Positions 1 to 7,824 of a stretch of 17,131 nucleotides of DNA are shown here, piece after piece. Source of the stretch: CAYQLK01 sp964426075 (GTDB lineage Bacteria; Patescibacteriota; Microgenomatia; CAYQLK01); assembly GCA_964426075.1 (NCBI GenBank), contig CAYROP010000021.1:1-17131 (forward strand). The letters run 5' to 3'. Position 1 is the stretch's first letter. Each line of letters starts with the position of its first letter. Under the pieces are notes generated by a model. The model was not told the DNA's origin, did not search any database, and worked only from the letters and a program-made list of their open reading frames with translations. The position numbers and the translations under genes were made by a program.

Positions 1-90
1 AGATTTGTTGATTTGGATGGTGATGTACCGAGATTTACTAGAGTAAGAAACCGAGGAATTGTGTCAAAAGTTATAAGAAACAGAAGGTAA
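1..90 (+). CDS. 3' end of an unidentified gene (partial)
   Basis: An open frame enters from the left edge and stops at TAA 88-90, giving a 29-residue tail that starts RFVDLDGDVPRF and ends SKVIRNRR. The tail is basic and has no membrane segment. The next gene starts 15 nt later on the same strand with no visible terminator, so the two are probably co-transcribed. The fragment is too short to assign a family. That this is the true frame is inferred from the lack of internal stops, the stop position just upstream of the next start, and plausible composition. Confidence 0.5.
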   Translation, partial: RFVDLDGDVPRFTRVRNRGIVSKVIRNRR

Positions 91-105
91 AAAGTTAAAA
101 ATAAG

Positions 106-1179
106 ATGTTTCGACTGGATGATATTGACGAACTAAAAAAGTTTAATAGTTCTCGTTTAGCTGATTCGATTCGTGGCCTTGATAAACAGGTTGAACAAGT
201 TTTTGTTGATTTGGGTAATTTTGAATATTCAGAAAAGTATAAGGGAATAGAAAATGTTGTAGTTTGTGGGATGGGTGGATCAGGTTTGGGAATGAGGGTT
301 TTTCAGAGTGTATTTTTCGATAGAGTAAAAGTTCCAATGGAGCTTGTAAACGGGTATTTACTACCAAACTATGTAAATAGTGAAACTTTGGTTATGCTTT
401 GTTCGTACTCTGGATCGACTGAAGAAATACTGTCTTGTTTTACTGACGCGCAAAAAAGAAAAGCCAAAATTAGTTATTTTTGTGCAGGGGGAGAGTTGGG
501 TGATAAGGCTTCAAAAATTGGCGCGGAAGGGTATGTGTTTGATCCGAAAAATAATCCTTCTAACCAACCAAGAATGGGGCTTGGTTATGCGGTAACAGCT
601 CAAATTGTTTTGTTTGCAAAATTGGGTTTAATAGAGTTTAGTCAGGACGATAAAGATGGTGTTTTGAGTGCAATTAAGGATGCTAATGTGAGATTTGGAG
701 AGTTGGTGGCGACTGAGAATAACCTGGCTAAAAGGACCGCGTTGGAAATTTTGGATAGACAGCCGTCAATTGTGGGTGCAGAGCATTTGAGGGGATCGGC
801 ATGGGTTATGAGAAACCAAGTTCATGAGAATGCAAAAAATTATGCCAACGCTTATTTTTTACCAGAATTGAATCATCATTTAATGGAAGGTTTGGGTTAT
901 CCGGAGGGAATAGAGGAAAAATTATATTTTGTATTGTTGGAATCTGAAAATTATTCTAAACGAATCAAACAACGATTTGAGATTACTAGAAAAGTTTTGG
1001 ACAAACAGTCTGTTGAATATGCGGTTTTTGTTCCTGACCAAAAATCGTTATTAGGTGAAACATATGAAGTATTAGTGTTTGGGTCATGGGTTTCTTACTA
1101 TGTTGCATATTTAAACGGTATCGATCCGGCTCCTGTTCCATTTGTGGATTTTTTTAAGGAAGAGTTGTCTAAACTGTAG
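106..1179 (+). CDS. pgi: bifunctional phosphoglucose/phosphomannose isomerase (SIS family)
   Basis: A 357-residue cytoplasmic enzyme that interconverts glucose-6-P or mannose-6-P with fructose-6-P, linking glycolysis to sugar-nucleotide synthesis. Two SIS subdomains are expected. The first shows GMGGSGLG (residues 55-62) and the sugar-phosphate loop CSYSGSTEE (99-107), followed by NQPRMGLGY (153-161). The C-terminal half has HENAK with Glu241 and PELNHH with His257. Their 16-residue spacing equals that of catalytic Glu203/His219 in the Pyrobaculum PGI/PMI. The tail YYVAYLNGIDPAPVPFVDFFK is also typical of this family. Length matches the archaeal/bacterial bifunctional class, not the long classical Pgi. 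ATG 106 has no Shine-Dalgarno sequence. It is probably co-transcribed with the gene ending at 90. The family call is firm; dual specificity is inferred from family membership. Confidence 0.9.
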   Translation: MFRLDDIDELKKFNSSRLADSIRGLDKQVEQVFVDLGNFEYSEKYKGIENVVVCGMGGSGLGMRVFQSVFFDRVKVPMELVNGYLLPNYVNSETLVMLCSYSGSTEEILSCFTDAQKRKAKISYFCAGGELGDKASKIGAEGYVFDPKNNPSNQPRMGLGYAVTAQIVLFAKLGLIEFSQDDKDGVLSAIKDANVRFGELVATENNLAKRTALEILDRQPSIVGAEHLRGSAWVMRNQVHENAKNYANAYFLPELNHHLMEGLGYPEGIEEKLYFVLLESENYSKRIKQRFEITRKVLDKQSVEYAVFVPDQKSLLGETYEVLVFGSWVSYYVAYLNGIDPAPVPFVDFFKEELSKL

Positions 1180-1221
1180 CTAAGTTTGTTTTGATGTATT
1201 GTTTCAACTGACTTGTTGTTT

Positions 1222-1227
1222 TATTAT
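1222..1227 (+). promoter_or_regulatory. possible -10 box upstream of the giant surface protein
   Basis: TATTAT lies 17 nt downstream of TTGTTT (1199-1204), in the only space (1180-1239) between the isomerase and the giant gene. Initiation would fall about 5 nt before ATG 1240, giving an almost leaderless message. No terminator hairpin is visible after 1179, so read-through from the isomerase is also possible. Confidence 0.35.
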
Positions 1228-1239
1228 TTGGGGCAGTAT

Positions 1240-4200
1240 ATGGCTGCCTCTAAAAATGATTATCCTGTATTGAAATTGACGCTTAATCGTAAGAGTAGGC
1301 TTGCTAGGACGTTGAAGGGGTTTGTTGTTTTTAATGTTTTATCCCTATTGGTTTTTTCTTCTCTTTTTGCTCCACTTGTTCAATTTAATATTTTGAATTC
1401 TAGACCATTAGACAGTTTGTTTGAGGCGATGGCTCAAGAACAAAGTTTTGATAGTGAATCTCCGCAAGTTGATAAAGAAATTGCAATTACAAGAGAGGTG
1501 TGTGGAATATCTGGGTCGGTTGAGGTAACTTTTGCTTGGAAAGAAATTGATAATTCAGCCAAATATAATTTAGAGATTTCGAGGATGACTGAGTTTGACC
1601 CCGCTTCGACTTTGACGGCGGTAACTTCGTCACTAGAACATACTGTAACATTGGAGGCTGATGTGAGATTTAGGGTTAGAGTTGTTGGAGAAGGTGAGAA
1701 TGGTGAAACCAGATCATCGCTTGCAGCTACATATTACAACACAGATTGTGCACAAGAAAAAGAAACAAACAGGTTAGCAGCCTATTCTAAGACACTGAGT
1801 GAAAATATCGGGACAGGGGGAAGTGGTGCAGTTGCTGGTGAGAATACAACGATAGCACAGTCTTTACCGGGTGGTTTTGATATGGCCACAACTCCTTCCA
1901 CAACTTGTATAAATAGTACTAATGTTCAGGTTTATTTTAATTGGACAACATCTTCCGGGGCTAGCAATTATGAATTGTATTGGACAAACCAGGTTCCTGT
2001 TGGAAGTCCAAATGTTGATGTTAGGCAGAGTCAATATCTAAGAGATACTTCGTCGACGACAATATATAGTAATCCGACTTTTGCTCCTAATCAAAGACTC
2101 TTTTATGATATTAGGGCAGTAAATGGAGCGGGAAAGACTTGGACAACAAATGGATACTACTATATAGATATTCCGTCCTGTGCTACACCTACTCCGACAC
2201 CAACTAAGACTCCTACACCGACACTGGTACCAACAAAAACACCTACTCCGACACCAACTAAGACTCCTACACCGACACAAGCTGCAGCAACTCCAACGCC
2301 GACGACTCCAGTTAGTGCGATGGTTTGTAAAATGAATCCAGATTCAACATTTAACTTGACGGTGGGATCATCGCCAGTTGAGCAGAATTTTAATGTTACT
2401 GTAGCGAATCTTGAAAAGGGTGAGTTGTATATTGGTGCAACATACGTTGATGGTACGGTAAGGTTTTTTAAACAACAACCAAATTCTGAGTTGCCTTTAT
2501 CGGCTAATGCCAGGATTAAATCTGGGTCGGACAAAGGTTATTACAACAATACAACTGCAGGAGGAAACAAGACATTTAATTTTTCAATTTCGTTAGATGC
2601 TAATCATGTTGCTCAGAATAAGGCTTATGAAATTAGTGCCTTTTATGTACAAACAGTAGTAAATGGTCAGCAAGTAGGTAGTAACAAGCAGTGTAATGGT
2701 GCATCAAGTGGTTTGGGGGGTATGGTAATTAATACACTTGCCGGACCAACACCAACACCAACACCAACACCTCCTTCGGTTGGAACTTTTTCTATTAGTT
2801 ATTCTGGATTATCTTCTGTAGAGCCTTTGGATCGTGGCCAAAGCAGGACATTTAGTATTTTATATAAAGATACAGGTGGGTGGTCAGGGAAACCGGTTGA
2901 AATTTATGTAAATGATAGTGCTTTGGCAAGCAATAATACAGCAACACTAGATAATGGGAATGTTTTTTTGTCTTTTCCTCAAAAAACAATTTATCCAACC
3001 AGTAGTCAAAAATCTTTATCATTTACACTAAACGCTAATCAGTATGCTACAGCTAAAGATTATGTTTTTAAATTACAGGGATTATACGTTGCATCATCAT
3101 TGGTACTACCAGCTTCTACTTCGCCGGGTTTTGCCACCTCGAATCAGTTTACTGCTAGAGTAGCTGCGCCGGTTACTCCAACTCCAACACCAACTGCTAC
3201 AAATACTCCGAATACTCCAACACCAACTGCGACTGTTGTACAAAACACTCCGACTCCGACAACATTTGTTTCAAATATGACGTGTGTAATGAATCCAGCA
3301 AGTGGGGAGTTTAATCTGCAAGCTAGTGCAACACAGCAGACGCTACATCCATTTACAATTACTGCTAATAATTTGGACAGGGGAGAGTTGTATGTTGGGG
3401 TTAACTATGTAGAGGCTGGAGTATATAAATTCTTTAATTACGAACCAAATAATACAATTCCACTAGCTGATCATCCTAGTTTTTCTGCGTCGATAAGGTC
3501 AGTGGATACTGGTTATTATAACTCTCCAGGAGGAGGTTCAAAGACATTTACTTTTAATATCATTTTAAGTGCTAACCACCCTAGTGCTTCACCATCATAT
3601 TTCTTGCCTCAAATTTATATTCAAACTGTAGATCGAAGTAGTGGGGAAGCTAAGCAGATTGGAAGTAATAAGAATTGTACTTCTAATGGGATTACAATAA
3701 ATACAATTGGAGCTCCAACACCAACAGCTACAAACGCTCCAACATCGACTCCAACACCAACTGGTACTACACCAACTCCAACAGTAACACCGACTAATAT
3801 TGCCTGTACATTTAACTTGTTGGTTAACAGTTTTGCTCGGGGTACCGCTGCAAGTTCGATGGGTGTCCTTGCATTAAGTGGGGGGATCAGTGGTTCTAGT
3901 TACTATATTGGCTTAATAAGTGGTGTAAATAACACGCTTTTTGCAAATCAGACAGGTAATAAAATAGAAATTGGTGATAAGGACTTTAACCCTTTGAAAG
4001 TGTATCCTCAAACAACGGTGTTTTCAGGCGCAACAGGGCAGACAAATGTGTATATTGACCCATCTAATACGGTTTTGAGTGGAAGTTATGGTTTTGAACT
4101 GGGATTGTTTACGCAAGGTGCGGTTTTGGTTAAAAAATGTGGTAATCCAATTACATTAACGATCACTGATGGAGGTTCTGATCCTACTCCTTTAGGTAAG

Positions 4201-7200
4201 GTAACTTTGGAAACATGTAATGTTGGCAAAGTTAATGCTACGTTGGACTGGTCGCTTTGGTCTACTACGATCGGTTCTACTCCAACAAAATACGTTTGGG
4301 AGTATAACTACGGTGGATCGATTAGTGTTGGGGGGAGTGGATATACTACCGCAGAAAGTTTTTCAAGAACTGCGAATATTACTGGACTTACATCGCAAGC
4401 TGGAATTGCATGGAGAGTTAAGGCATATAATGGCAGTTCTGTAATAGCGACATCCCAGACTTTTATTCACACTACCAGATATTGTGAACCGCCGGTAGCG
4501 ACTGGTGTAACTGGTGTTGGTGATTCTATAATGTTGGGCGCAAAGAGTACTCTAGAAGCAAACATTTCAGGTATTAATATTGATGCAGTTGTGAGTCGTG
4601 GAGCTGCAGCAGGTATTTCAGCACTACAATCTAAGCTTGATTCTGGGACATTAGGAGCTAAGGTCGTAGTTGGGTTGGGTACGAATAATGGAATTACCGA
4701 TTCTCAGATTGATCAAATAGCCTCGATTGTTGCATCACCAAGAAAACTTTATTTAATTACAGTGAAAGTGCCCCAAAGTCATGAATCGTCCTCAAACAGC
4801 GCAATTCGAAATGGTGCTAGTAGACATGGGGCTACATTAATTGATTGGTATGCAAATTCAATTAATCATCCGGAATATTTTGCATCTGATGGAATACATT
4901 TGACCAGTCAAGGTATAAGTGCATATGCTAATTTGGTTTCGACAGCTCTTGGTTCTGGACCTGTTGTTACACCTCCAGGTGAATTTACAGTTTTGAATCG
5001 AGTATTTAATTGTGTTGATTCAAATAATATAAATATTACCTTTACTTGGTCTCAGTCGTCGGGAGCAGTTAGATATGATTTGTACTGGGAGGGAACAGCA
5101 AATGGAACACCATCATTTAATATTAGAGATGAACAGTATCTTACGGCTTCAAGTACAACTTTGAGCTATTCAAACCCGACTTTTGGTCCCAATCAGAGAC
5201 TTTGGTTTGATGTGAAAGCAGTTAGTGCAAGTGGAGGAAGTGTTTGGTCCAAAAATGGAACATTTTATGTAGACTTGCCAACTTGTTCCTCACCGACTGC
5301 AACACCAACGAATACTCCAGTACCAACTGCGACTGCTACACCCACAAAAACCCCAACNNNNNNNNNNNNNNNNNNNNNNNNNNNNNNNNNNNNNNNNNNN
5401 NNNNNNNNNNNNNNNNNNNNNNNNNNNNNNNNNNNNNNNNNNNNNNNNNNNNNNNNNACACCCACAAAAACCCCAACCCCAACTGCAACACCGACTCCAC
5501 AAGTAGCTATGACTTGCTCTATAACACCACAAACGCTTGCTCTAAAAACTGGTCAAACATTATCCTTTACAGTAATTGCTAATAATCTTGATCAGGGAGA
5601 TCTGTATGTCGGTGCTTATTACTTTAACGATCCGAATGGACATTTTTTCAAACAGCAAAGTGGTGTTTTGACATTAAGTGACCAAGCTAGAATTATTTCA
5701 GCTGATTCGAGTACTGGGTATTATCAGTCAGTATCAGGTGGAGGATTTAGGCAATTCTTTTTTAAGATTGAAGCTGACGCAAATGGTCCAGTTGGACAGT
5801 ATACTTTGAGAGAGTTTTTTATTCAGACTGTTAGAAATGGACAATTTATTCGAAACACAAATTGTGTGACTGGAGGAACGCAATTAGTTATAAATGTTAG
5901 CGCAGGTACGGTACCAACCAATACTCCAACTAAGACTCCAACACCTACAACAACTCCATTACCGGGTACACCGACCAATACGCCCGTTGTAAACACACCT
6001 ACGCCCACCATTACTAGTGCACCTGTCGACTTTAAGCCGGTAATAAGTGATATCTCTACAGTATGTAGTGCAATTAGTAACGCTGATATAGCGGTTACTT
6101 GGGGAGATGTGAGTGGTATTGAAGGATTTGGAATTGAAATGACTACTGCAGCATTTAGTCCTTCTGACTTTAGTTACTTCAAATACCCATCAGATTGGAG
6201 TAATTTAACCAGCCTTTATAAGCAGACAAGAATTAGTGATTATGAATTTATATCAAATGCAACATATCAAATTAGAATCACAGCTATTAAGTCTGATGGA
6301 ACCCAATACCAATCAGATGTTAAGACTGTTCTAACTGGCGACTGTGCCAAATTATCCGCTGATATTGGAGGATTGAATGGTTCATCTTCAAATAAACTTG
6401 TTCCAATGACAATTGGCGGAGATGTTGTGCCAAATGCATTTGCTGCTGTAGCTTTGTATAACAATGGATGGGAAAGACCTGTGCAGATTGAGGTTCGAGG
6501 GGTTGGTGGAGTATATCAACCAATAACTACTTCAGGTCAAGAAGTACAAATTGGGGCAGGAGTATTTGTAAAAGCTAAAGCGTCTGGAACATTAACTGCA
6601 CCGTTTGCAAAAAATTCACCATCATATAGAGGTATATCTTATAGAGCAGTATACTTTGATGCTTATGCAACAGCTGATGCGCAGGTAAGTAGTGATCCGG
6701 CGTTTATGATTAGGATTAAAGACGGGGCTGTTTACTACAACGGTGCAACTTATGGTGCTGCAATTCCAATTGCGAAAAAGGCAACTTATAATGGAACTAA
6801 AGAGTCGGGATTTGAGTTTATGAAGTCTTTAGCTGGACGAGAAAATGGTGGTGGTTGTAGAGGTTCGAGTTGTTATGAAATTAATTACAGTCCTCAGAGA
6901 GCTAAATTGTTAGTTGGGTTGTGGGGAACGGAATCAGGTTGGAGTACAACAGGTACTAGTGGTTGTGATCAGTTCGGATGCCATTCTGGGTCGATGTATT
7001 CGTTTGGTGCTACAGACTGGGATAGGTGGGGTGGTGAAACTGGATTTTATGACTCTAGCTTACCAAATGGTGGAAGAGGTGATTTTGTAACAGAAACTAA
7101 AGCTGTAGACAGAATGTTTACTCAATCATTTAATGACCCATCTTCAGGTTCATTTAGGAAGTATGCTCCAACGTATTTTGGTCCATGGAATTTAGGAGAT

Positions 7201-7308
7201 AACAACACAACTTATGGTGGAAACTGGTGTACACATCCGTCGAATGGTTACCGAGCAGCTTACAATACGGGATTACTTAATGATTTAGGGCCAAATTGTT
7301 ACGATTAA
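1240..7308 (+). CDS. giant modular surface protein with OatA-like SGNH hydrolase domain and lysozyme-like C-terminus
   Basis: About 2022 residues as assembled. ATG 1240 is preferred over the in-frame TTG at 1213 because GGGG precedes it at a suitable distance and the protein then starts with a short basic region before a hydrophobic segment (residues 27-47). AMA at 63-65 could be a signal-peptidase site. Modules in order: fibronectin-III-like (about 77-171 and 216-314); Thr-Pro linker; a Cys module beginning MxCxMNP (361-501); a beta-sandwich-like module; a second MxC module (680-824); two more beta modules; an SGNH/OatA-like hydrolase (1086-1241) with VGDS Ser1096, GTNNG Asn1149 and SDGIH Asp1217/His1220; a fibronectin-like repeat; the assembly gap; a third MxC module (1424-1556); another fibronectin-like domain; and a Cys-rich C-terminus (about 1848-2022) with LWGTESGW (Glu1898), resembling lysozyme/GH73 active sites. 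Expected to act outside the membrane on peptidoglycan or surface glycans. The SGNH call is good; the C-terminal muramidase idea is inference. True length is unknown because of the gap. Confidence 0.85.
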   Translation: MAASKNDYPVLKLTLNRKSRLARTLKGFVVFNVLSLLVFSSLFAPLVQFNILNSRPLDSLFEAMAQEQSFDSESPQVDKEIAITREVCGISGSVEVTFAWKEIDNSAKYNLEISRMTEFDPASTLTAVTSSLEHTVTLEADVRFRVRVVGEGENGETRSSLAATYYNTDCAQEKETNRLAAYSKTLSENIGTGGSGAVAGENTTIAQSLPGGFDMATTPSTTCINSTNVQVYFNWTTSSGASNYELYWTNQVPVGSPNVDVRQSQYLRDTSSTTIYSNPTFAPNQRLFYDIRAVNGAGKTWTTNGYYYIDIPSCATPTPTPTKTPTPTLVPTKTPTPTPTKTPTPTQAAATPTPTTPVSAMVCKMNPDSTFNLTVGSSPVEQNFNVTVANLEKGELYIGATYVDGTVRFFKQQPNSELPLSANARIKSGSDKGYYNNTTAGGNKTFNFSISLDANHVAQNKAYEISAFYVQTVVNGQQVGSNKQCNGASSGLGGMVINTLAGPTPTPTPTPPSVGTFSISYSGLSSVEPLDRGQSRTFSILYKDTGGWSGKPVEIYVNDSALASNNTATLDNGNVFLSFPQKTIYPTSSQKSLSFTLNANQYATAKDYVFKLQGLYVASSLVLPASTSPGFATSNQFTARVAAPVTPTPTPTATNTPNTPTPTATVVQNTPTPTTFVSNMTCVMNPASGEFNLQASATQQTLHPFTITANNLDRGELYVGVNYVEAGVYKFFNYEPNNTIPLADHPSFSASIRSVDTGYYNSPGGGSKTFTFNIILSANHPSASPSYFLPQIYIQTVDRSSGEAKQIGSNKNCTSNGITINTIGAPTPTATNAPTSTPTPTGTTPTPTVTPTNIACTFNLLVNSFARGTAASSMGVLALSGGISGSSYYIGLISGVNNTLFANQTGNKIEIGDKDFNPLKVYPQTTVFSGATGQTNVYIDPSNTVLSGSYGFELGLFTQGAVLVKKCGNPITLTITDGGSDPTPLGKVTLETCNVGKVNATLDWSLWSTTIGSTPTKYVWEYNYGGSISVGGSGYTTAESFSRTANITGLTSQAGIAWRVKAYNGSSVIATSQTFIHTTRYCEPPVATGVTGVGDSIMLGAKSTLEANISGINIDAVVSRGAAAGISALQSKLDSGTLGAKVVVGLGTNNGITDSQIDQIASIVASPRKLYLITVKVPQSHESSSNSAIRNGASRHGATLIDWYANSINHPEYFASDGIHLTSQGISAYANLVSTALGSGPVVTPPGEFTVLNRVFNCVDSNNINITFTWSQSSGAVRYDLYWEGTANGTPSFNIRDEQYLTASSTTLSYSNPTFGPNQRLWFDVKAVSASGGSVWSKNGTFYVDLPTCSSPTATPTNTPVPTATATPTKTPXXXXXXXXXXXXXXXXXXXXXXXXXXXXXXXXXXTPTKTPTPTATPTPQVAMTCSITPQTLALKTGQTLSFTVIANNLDQGDLYVGAYYFNDPNGHFFKQQSGVLTLSDQARIISADSSTGYYQSVSGGGFRQFFFKIEADANGPVGQYTLREFFIQTVRNGQFIRNTNCVTGGTQLVINVSAGTVPTNTPTKTPTPTTTPLPGTPTNTPVVNTPTPTITSAPVDFKPVISDISTVCSAISNADIAVTWGDVSGIEGFGIEMTTAAFSPSDFSYFKYPSDWSNLTSLYKQTRISDYEFISNATYQIRITAIKSDGTQYQSDVKTVLTGDCAKLSADIGGLNGSSSNKLVPMTIGGDVVPNAFAAVALYNNGWERPVQIEVRGVGGVYQPITTSGQEVQIGAGVFVKAKASGTLTAPFAKNSPSYRGISYRAVYFDAYATADAQVSSDPAFMIRIKDGAVYYNGATYGAAIPIAKKATYNGTKESGFEFMKSLAGRENGGGCRGSSCYEINYSPQRAKLLVGLWGTESGWSTTGTSGCDQFGCHSGSMYSFGATDWDRWGGETGFYDSSLPNGGRGDFVTETKAVDRMFTQSFNDPSSGSFRKYAPTYFGPWNLGDNNTTYGGNWCTHPSNGYRAAYNTGLLNDLGPNCYD
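2182..2316 (+). repeat. Thr-Pro linker with tandem 54-bp repeat
   Basis: Encodes a Thr/Pro/Lys linker between surface modules. A 40-bp stretch at 2185-2224 recurs exactly at 2239-2278, a period of 54 bp (18 codons). Such linkers are extended and unstructured and space domains on secreted proteins. DNA of this kind expands, contracts and misassembles easily. Confidence 0.8.
3172..3267 (+). repeat. Thr-Pro linker between surface modules
   Basis: Repeated ACT/ACA-CCA codons encode a TPTPTPTATNTPNTPTPT-type linker before the second MxC module. Similar linkers in the same gene lie at about 2743-2775, 3712-3798 and 5911-6021. All separate predicted folded domains. Confidence 0.75.
4495..4962 (+). 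other. SGNH/OatA-like hydrolase domain (within giant protein)
   Basis: A sub-domain of about 155 residues with all SGNH blocks visible. Block I is GVGDSIMLGA with the nucleophile Ser encoded at 4525. Block II is around VSRGAAAG. Block III is GLGTNNG with Asn at 4684. Block V is SDGIH with Asp at 4888 and His at 4897. The stretch IDWYANSINHPEYFASDG closely resembles the C-terminal catalytic domain of peptidoglycan O-acetyltransferase OatA and its relatives. In that family the domain normally hangs from an acyltransferase-3 membrane domain, which is absent here. It may therefore act as an esterase or a transferase without its usual partner; the substrate cannot be read from sequence. Confidence 0.8.
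5291..5505 (+). repeat. Thr-Pro linker containing the assembly gap
   Basis: Encodes SPTATPTNTPVPTATATPTKT before the gap and TPTKTPTPTATPTP after it. It separates a fibronectin-like module from the third MxC module. Its true repeat number is unknown. Confidence 0.75.
5358..5457. other. assembly gap (100 N) inside a Thr-Pro linker
   Basis: Exactly 100 N, the conventional unknown-length scaffold gap. The last 20 bases before it (5338-5357) and the first 20 after it (5458-5477) are identical, ACACCCACAAAAACCCCAAC. The gap is therefore a repeat-induced break, and the two contigs may simply overlap by 20 bp. Merging them on the overlap keeps the reading frame (ATPTKTPTPTAT). Confidence 0.95.
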
Positions 7309-7311
7309 ACT

Positions 7312-7806
7312 ATGGAAAATAATTTAGGTATGGCAACTAACATAAATAATAAGCGAATAACAAAAAAGCACTTGCTGGTGTTGGTTTTACTTGTGTTGAT
7401 TATTGGTGCAATTATTTATTTGTTTACAAGAGGTGGTAAATCAAATTATGAGCAAGCTGACTTGGTAAAGACTGAGCTTTATATTGATCCTAAGGTTGAA
7501 GATTTGGCCAGTTTTGTGTCAGAACTTCCGTATGAAACAGAGGGATTTATGGTGGAATATTATCCTAACTCCAGTTTTTACTTTATTACTTTACGTGGAC
7601 AGACTGATGAAGAACTAAATAATAATAAAAATAAAGCAAACGATTGGATCATTTCCCATTCTGCATTTTCAGAAAAAAACAGTTTTTGTGGGCAAAAATA
7701 CCAAATTGTATTACCTCCTAAAGGCGACAATGTGGAGGTTAATAATTTAGAAGGTATGTTGACAATGCCTGGTTGTAACTACGCAAAGCCGGAGAATATA
7801 AATTAA
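7312..7806 (+). CDS. small single-pass membrane protein, unknown function
   Basis: 164 residues that I do not recognise. A basic N-terminus (NNKRITKK, 12-19) is followed by one strongly hydrophobic helix (about 20-39) and then a polar domain of about 120 residues, probably outside the membrane, with two cysteines (Cys126 and Cys155) that could form a disulfide. The segment GFMVEYYPNSSFYFITLRGQ suggests beta strands. The start lies 3 nt after the stop of the giant gene, indicating co-transcription and possibly coupled translation. An in-frame ATG at 7330 is an alternative start. It may assist or anchor the giant surface protein, but that is inferred only from position. Confidence 0.75.
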   Translation: MENNLGMATNINNKRITKKHLLVLVLLVLIIGAIIYLFTRGGKSNYEQADLVKTELYIDPKVEDLASFVSELPYETEGFMVEYYPNSSFYFITLRGQTDEELNNNKNKANDWIISHSAFSEKNSFCGQKYQIVLPPKGDNVEVNNLEGMLTMPGCNYAKPENIN

Positions 7807-7824
7807 AAATTCCGAATTTTAATT
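7801..7824. terminator. A/T-rich palindrome between convergent genes, possible bidirectional terminator
   Basis: The sequence forms an imperfect inverted repeat: AATTAAAA(A)TTC, a single C, then GAATTTTAATT, with one bulged A. The 7-bp core arms are 7806-7812 and 7814-7820. It contains the stop codons of both convergent genes (TAA 7804-7806 plus; TAA complementary to 7819-7821). The stem is weak because it is nearly all A/T, so termination activity is only a suggestion. Confidence 0.4.

Noticed and set aside
1213..1239. TTG at 1213 as start of the giant gene
   Set aside because: The in-frame ATG at 1240 has GGGG just upstream and gives a normal basic-plus-hydrophobic N-terminus; the TTG extension adds a non-signal-like piece and has no ribosome site.
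2185..2278. Repeats as a CRISPR array
   Set aside because: They are coding Thr-Pro codon repeats in frame with a long gene, with no palindromic unit or unique spacers.
2160..2534. Minus-strand reading frames over the Thr-Pro linkers and elsewhere in the giant gene
   Set aside because: They are low-complexity Val-Gly shadows of the Thr-Pro codons, with no promoter or start context.
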